DNA of 64,000 nt from GCA-958296115 sp965222445. GTDB lineage: Bacteria > Chloroflexota > Dehalococcoidia > Lucifugimonadales > CAJWER01. The stretch spans positions 2,046,001 through 2,110,000 of the forward strand of contig CBDCTY010000002.1 of the NCBI GenBank assembly GCA_965222445.1, given 5' to 3'. The notes beneath the pieces are model-generated. The model did no database searches. It saw only the letters and a program-made list of their open reading frames with translations, and was not told where the DNA came from. The position numbers were made by a program, and so were the translations under genes. Below are positions 59,302 to 64,000 of this stretch, piece after piece. Within the stretch, counting starts at the first letter, position 1. Each line of letters opens with the position of its first letter.

Positions 59302-62300
59302 CGCCGCGACGGCTAACCGGCCTGATCCTAGCCCTGGCGGTCGTCGCCGCGGCGTCGCTGTTCCCCGGCGAGCCCCCCGCCCACGCGCAGACGGGCGAGA
59401 TCACGCTCTGGACGGGCACGCTCACCGCCGGCTCGGGAACGTTCGATGGGACTGATGCGACCGGCTATTGTACGGGCTCCGAGTGTTCTCCCGGTGATTT
59501 CGGGTCGCTGAGTCCGGCAACATTTACCCATACCACTGTCCCGTACACCGTTCAAAAGATTCTGGTTACAGCGTCCCTCGGCTCCTTGCAGCTCGACCAA
59601 CGCCTGGACCTGAATGTGGTTACTCCCCTTAATCTGTATGTGGGGACTACCGCATATCCGCTAGCTTATGCCGGCAGCACCGGCAACCTTCATTTGACAG
59701 GAATTCCCGCCCTGACCTCCGGCCAGTCCTACGAGGTCAGCATCAGAACGACGACGGAGCCACCGCCACCGCCCCCCGAGACCGTCGAAAACCAGCTCTG
59801 GTCGGCTACGATGACGGTTGGGGAGGCGACCTTTCCCGGAGCGACCACAAAGGGTTTCATCACGCCTGAGCTTGGGGGTGGATTGGGTGCGATATCACCG
59901 CAGTCCTTCACTTATGGCGGAGCAACCAGGAAGGTCCGTCAACTGTATCATCACCTCCCGGGAGGACAGTGCTGCCAACTCAGATTCGAGGTCAACTTCG
60001 AAATTACGAGCGGCAGCTTCGTCCTGCGAGTGGGCGACGACGAGCATCGCTTCACAGCAGCGGACGGCACCGGCAGCCCTAACAGCCTCTTCCAGTTCAC
60101 AACCTCCAACCTGAACTGGACCAACGGCCAGATGGTCACCGTCTCGCTGGCCGAGATCGTGCCGCCCCCCGAGACCATCACCCTCTGGACGGCCACCCTC
60201 GTCGCCGGCGCAGGGACGCTCGAGGGGGAGAATGCGGTCGGCTATTGTGCGCTCGCGAGCTGCCTTCCGCGGGTCTACGGGACACTGAGCCCGGATTCGT
60301 TCGACTATTACGGAGCCACGTACACCGTCAGGGTCATCGCAAACGACGAACTCGACATACTAGCATCGACAACAACACTTTTGCATGATGCGGCGCCCTT
60401 TTCGCTGTATGTGGGCGATACCGAATATACGACAACGTATACGTCGGCGTCCGCCGACATCAACTACGACTTGAGCGGAAACATTTCCCTTACCAGCGGC
60501 CAGTCCTACACGGTCAGCATCAGAACGACGGCCCCGCCCCCGCCGCCGCCCCCCGAGACGAACGAGATCACCCTCTGGACGGCCACCCTCGTCGCCGCGG
60601 CGGGAACGCATGAGGGGGCCGATACGGCCGGCTATTGTGCTAGCAACCTCTGTAACCCGAACCCCTTCGGGTCGCTGACCGCGGCAACGTTTACCCATGC
60701 CGACACCCAATACGGGGTCAGATGGATCCTGAGTGGAGAAGATCTCTTCATCACAGGGGAGCCGCGGCTGAGCGACATTACACTGTATCTGGATAGCGAC
60801 TCATATCCGCTAACCTATAACTCGGGTACTCAAGGGTATGACGTGACCGGAAGCATCACCCTGACCAGCGGCCAGTCCTACACGGTCAGCATCAGAACGA
60901 CGACGACGGAGCCGCCCCCGCCGCCCCCCGAGACGAACGAGATCACCCTCTGGACGGCCACCCTCACCGCCGCGGCGGGATCGCATGAGGGGGTCGCTAC
61001 GGCCGGCTATTGTGCTAGCAACCTCTGTAACCCGAACCCCTTCGGGTCGCTGACCACGACAACATTTACCCATGCCGGCGTCCAATACGGGGTCAGATGG
61101 ATCCTGAGTGGAGAAGATATCTTCATCACAGGGGAGCCGCGGCTGAGCGACATTACACTGTATCTGGATAGCGACTCATATCCGCTAACCTATAACTCGG
61201 GCACTCAAGGGTATGACGTGACCGGAAGCATCGCCCTGACCGCCGGCCAAACCTACGCCGTCAGCATCAGAACGACGACGACGGAGCCGCCCCCGCCCCC
61301 CGAGACGAGCGAGGGGACTCTCTGGACGGCCACGCTCGTCGCCGGCGCAGGACCGCTCGAGGCGATCGATGCGACCGGCTATTGTACGGGCGGCAGATGT
61401 AATGAAGGAATTTTCGGGTCGCTGAATCCGGCGACATTTACCCATAAGGGTGTCCAGTACTCCATTAGTAAGCTTCTGGTTAGAGCGTCGGGGAGTAGCC
61501 TCTTGACGCTCTCCCCGCGCCTGGATCAGGTGACTCCCTTTTCGCTGTATGTGGGCGATACCGAATATCCGGCAACGTTTGGCTCAGGCGGCGAAGAATA
61601 TGATTTGACGGGAACTCCCACCCTGACCTCCGGCCAGACCTACACGGTCAGCATCAGAATCCCGCCGCCCGTGCTTCCCCCCGGGACCCTCTGGTCGGCC
61701 ACCCTCACCGCCGGCGCAGGGACGCTTGAGGGGGTCAATGCGACCGGCTATTGTGTGCTCGCCGTCCAGTGCAATCCGCCCTTCGGGACACTGAGCCCGG
61801 ATTCGTTCGACTATGAAGGAACCACGTACTCCGTCAACCTCATCGCAAACGACGAACTCTACATAACATCAGATTTGCATGAGGCGACGCCCTTTTCGCT
61901 GTTTGTGGGCGATACCGAATATACGGCAACGTTTACGTCGCCGGACGCCGACATCAACTACGCCTTGAGCGGAAACCTCTCCCTGACCTCCGGCCAAACC
62001 TACACCGTCAGCATCAGATTCTCGGCGGCGCGCCCCGGCACGCTCTGGAGGGGCTCGCTCACGGCCGCCGCGGGAGCGTATAGCAGCCAGGCCGGGGTTG
62101 GCTATTGCGGGGACCTCCCCGTCTGTGCCCCGAGGACCTTCGGGGCGCTGTCCGAGCCAACGCAATTCACCTATAACGCCATCACCTACACCGTCCGTGC
62201 GCTCATGAGCGGCGGAACCGGGGGCGGGGGCGGGACGCTCAACCTCACCGGGGGAAATCTGCAAGATCAGACTCTCTTTGTGGTGTACGTGGGCGACGCG

Positions 62301-62384
62301 CCCTATCCGATAAGCAACCGTGTGGGGACGCGCTATAACCTTGGGGGGGGGATTCCCCGCCCTGACCGCCGACCAAACCTATGA
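59298..62384 (+). CDS. Giant exported repeat protein, N-terminal part
   Basis: The product starts with a signal peptide (RLTGLILALAVVAAASLFPGEPPAHAQ) then eight units of about 125 residues. Each has LW(T/S)ATL-A-AGT-EG--A-GYC, a short Cys loop, FGSL-PATFTH, LYVGDTEYP and LTSGQ-YTVSI. Units are joined by Pro-rich linkers (EPPPPPPE). Units 4 and 5 are almost identical in DNA (375-base shift). ATG 59298 has CAGGAG seven bases upstream. The frame ends early after a 9-G tract at 62343-62351; with 8 G it continues into the next feature. It is likely a secreted or surface adhesin-like protein. Confidence 0.82.
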   Translation: MTPRRLTGLILALAVVAAASLFPGEPPAHAQTGEITLWTGTLTAGSGTFDGTDATGYCTGSECSPGDFGSLSPATFTHTTVPYTVQKILVTASLGSLQLDQRLDLNVVTPLNLYVGTTAYPLAYAGSTGNLHLTGIPALTSGQSYEVSIRTTTEPPPPPPETVENQLWSATMTVGEATFPGATTKGFITPELGGGLGAISPQSFTYGGATRKVRQLYHHLPGGQCCQLRFEVNFEITSGSFVLRVGDDEHRFTAADGTGSPNSLFQFTTSNLNWTNGQMVTVSLAEIVPPPETITLWTATLVAGAGTLEGENAVGYCALASCLPRVYGTLSPDSFDYYGATYTVRVIANDELDILASTTTLLHDAAPFSLYVGDTEYTTTYTSASADINYDLSGNISLTSGQSYTVSIRTTAPPPPPPPETNEITLWTATLVAAAGTHEGADTAGYCASNLCNPNPFGSLTAATFTHADTQYGVRWILSGEDLFITGEPRLSDITLYLDSDSYPLTYNSGTQGYDVTGSITLTSGQSYTVSIRTTTTEPPPPPPETNEITLWTATLTAAAGSHEGVATAGYCASNLCNPNPFGSLTTTTFTHAGVQYGVRWILSGEDIFITGEPRLSDITLYLDSDSYPLTYNSGTQGYDVTGSIALTAGQTYAVSIRTTTTEPPPPPETSEGTLWTATLVAGAGPLEAIDATGYCTGGRCNEGIFGSLNPATFTHKGVQYSISKLLVRASGSSLLTLSPRLDQVTPFSLYVGDTEYPATFGSGGEEYDLTGTPTLTSGQTYTVSIRIPPPVLPPGTLWSATLTAGAGTLEGVNATGYCVLAVQCNPPFGTLSPDSFDYEGTTYSVNLIANDELYITSDLHEATPFSLFVGDTEYTATFTSPDADINYALSGNLSLTSGQTYTVSIRFSAARPGTLWRGSLTAAAGAYSSQAGVGYCGDLPVCAPRTFGALSEPTQFTYNAITYTVRALMSGGTGGGGGTLNLTGGNLQDQTLFVVYVGDAPYPISNRVGTRYNLGGGIPRPDRRPNL
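62343..62351 (+). other. 9-G homopolymer tract interrupting the giant gene
   Basis: Nine G lie inside repeat unit 8. Eight G restore the frame (NLGGGFPALTADQTYEV, matching the other units). Nine cause termination at 62384. Confidence 0.8.
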
Positions 62385-64000
62385 GGTCAGCATCGTAAAG
62401 CTGGTGGACTACGACAGCGACAACGACAACCTCATCGAGATAGCCAACCTCGCCCAGCTGCACGCCATGCGCTGGGACGTGGACGGCGACGGCTCCCCCG
62501 ACAGTCACAGCCACGGCCTCGCCTTCCCCCTCGCGCTGCCGAACATGGGCTGCGCGACAACCTGCGCCGGCTACGAGCTGACCGCCGACCTCGATTTCGA
62601 CACCAACAGAAACGGGCGGGCCGACGCCGGCGACGCCTACTGGAACAACGGCGCGGGGTGGGGCCCCATTGGAACCCTCACCACAGGCCCCTCCAGCCCC
62701 TACATCGGAAAGTTCCACGGCAACGGCCACACCATCTCCAACCTGTCCATCAACCGTGCCACGGCCGAGGTGGGGCTGTTCGGCGTACTCGGCGGCTCGG
62801 GCTTCGTGCATCACGTGGGACTGCTGAACGCCAACGTGACCTCCACCATGAATAACGTCGGCGCGCTGGTGGGCTTTATGCAAGGCGCCAGTACCCGCGT
62901 GGCCGCGAGCTACGTCGACGGCGGCTTGGTGACCGGCGCTCTTTTTACCGGCGGGATCGTGGGCAGCGCCCAAGGCCAGGTCGCAGCTTCCTGGACCAAC
63001 GTCACCGTGTCGGGAAATTCGCAAGCGGGCGGACTGGTCGGCAACAATAGCGGCGGGGTGAAAAACTCCTATGCGCTGGGCACGGCATCCGGCACCGGAG
63101 GGTTTATCCACGGAGTGGTGGGCGCGTCCTCGAGCCTCACCGCCCTGGAAGCTGTCTATTACAATTGGGACATCCATCAGGTGAGTGACTCTCCCTACTC
63201 CAGGACCACCGCCGAATTGCAGGGCGGCGACGGCTACAACAACCTCTACGCCACCTGGAACGTGGACGTCGACGGGGTGGCCGGCAACGACAACCCCTGG
63301 GACTTCGGGACCGGCAGGGAATACCCCGCGCTCAAGGCCGACCGCAATAATGACGGCACGTTCACCTGGCAGGAATTCGGCCGGCAGGGGCGCGCGGCAA
63401 CGGATTCCGATCGCCTCCAAACCACGGACTACGACACCGACGACGACAACCTCATCGAGGTGTCCACCCTCGCGCAGCTGAACGTCATGCGCTATGACCT
63501 GGACGGCGACGGCACTGTGAAGGCGTACACGAAGCTTGCTGCCGAGACAACCCAGCTGACTCTCGCACAGGCTGTGGCCAAATACCTCGCGGCCTTCCCC
63601 AACGCGGACATCGGTGGGAACGACCGCATGGGCTGCCCGGCGACGTGCCTGGGCTACGAGCTGATCGAAGACCTGGATTTCGACACCAACGGCAACAACA
63701 CGGGCGACGCCGCCGACGCCCTAGGCGTTTACGACACCGACAGCTCCGGCTGGTCCCCCATTCACTCTACTGATAGCTGCTTCACCGCCGTCTTTGAGGG
63801 CAATTACCACTCCATTTCCCACCTGTTCATCAACGAGTCGGATCGTATCGGGCTGTTCGGCCACCTCGCCGGCGGCGAAATCAGGAACGTTGGCCTGCTG
63901 GATGTCAATATCACCGCAAGCGGCGCCGACAACGGTACTCTGGTGGCCTACAACGGCGCCTGCACGTCTCCTGTCGCGGGCGCCGGCACGATCACCAACA
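62353..64000 (+). CDS. Giant exported repeat protein, C-terminal continuation (partial at window end)
   Basis: In the frame one base on, the sequence completes repeat unit 8 (FPALTADQTYEVSIVKLV) and continues with a calcium-type DYDSDNDNLIEIANLAQLHAMRWDVDGDG segment, CATTCAGYELTADLDFDTNRNG and GLUG-like motifs (VGLFGVLGGSGFVHHVGLL; AGGLVGNNSGGVKNSYALGTASG). A second DYDTDDDNLIEVSTLAQLNVMRYDLDGDG module follows, running off the window. No stop is seen to 64000. It has no start of its own, so it belongs to the gene at 59298. The modules are paralogous to 51356-53875. Confidence 0.8.

Noticed and set aside
62245..63420. A 391-codon minus-strand open frame
   Set aside because: Antisense to the GLUG modules of the giant protein.

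Overview
The window is a GC-rich bacterial chromosome segment (roughly 60-65% G+C by eye) with interleaved strands, short polycistronic runs and many GTG/TTG starts. The gene content suggests Chloroflexota, most like marine Dehalococcoidia/SAR202: an LLM flavin enzyme, a large FAD/Fe-S oxidase fusion, CoxLMS-type molybdenum hydroxylase, DUF3179 and DUF2330 exported proteins, FabL, and an amidohydrolase. This is inference from gene content. No rRNA or tRNA is present to confirm it.

Layout. 1-8.1 kb: PNPOx-like protein, amidase, DgkA, a GreA factor fused to a recombinase-like N-terminal domain, a CPA2 antiporter overlapping a GlcD/GlcF-type oxidase. 8.1-15.7 kb: HEPN-like protein, plsC-cmk with an AT-richer two-gene ParB-like cassette directly upstream, a frameshifted LLM oxidoreductase, an EcoRI-like restriction-modification pair, a sugar-nucleotide-type SDR. 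15.7-22 kb: zinc-ribbon protein, ThpR, an operon of FIST protein, flippase-like membrane protein and FAD amine-oxidase-like enzyme, then a DUF433/PIN-like toxin-antitoxin pair. 22-31.4 kb: iscA-ygfZ, a type II fatty-acid cluster (two half-size MaoC hydratases, plsX, fabG, fabL), a DUF3179 lipoprotein, a MerT-like membrane protein, and recF with an apparent AUC start. 31.5-40.6 kb: gap, a methyltransferase, then a long minus-strand run of CoxM/CoxS/CoxL, a MoaD-like protein, a membrane protein with three tandem micro-paralogues of its tail, and a DapA-family aldolase; then FlK-like thioesterase and ABM protein. 41-50 kb: DUF2330 protein, a repeat-choked non-coding stretch, an ORF that has absorbed REP sequences, apt, a cytidylate-kinase-like gene with an M67 peptidase, an orphan OppB permease and an ABC-2 exporter. 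50-64 kb: two inverted IS66 copies bracketing a GLUG/ankyrin lipoprotein, an amidohydrolase abutting the IS, a cluster of small toxin-antitoxin-like genes with a retropepsin, and a giant repeat-rich exported protein carrying homopolymer tracts.

The most distinctive signal is the mobile-repeat load. One MITE family (GTAACTGTTCAG-like ends) has four copies each with an 8-bp target duplication, compatible with IS66-type transposition. A second, single MITE has 17-bp perfect inverted ends and an 8-bp duplication. A third family (ATACCAA...TTGGTAT, 102 or 126 bp, REP-like core) is present six times. Several sit exactly at gene borders and may change start, stop or promoter sequence. The second notable theme is possible phase variation: a 16-C tract before, and a 9-G tract inside, the giant exoprotein gene.
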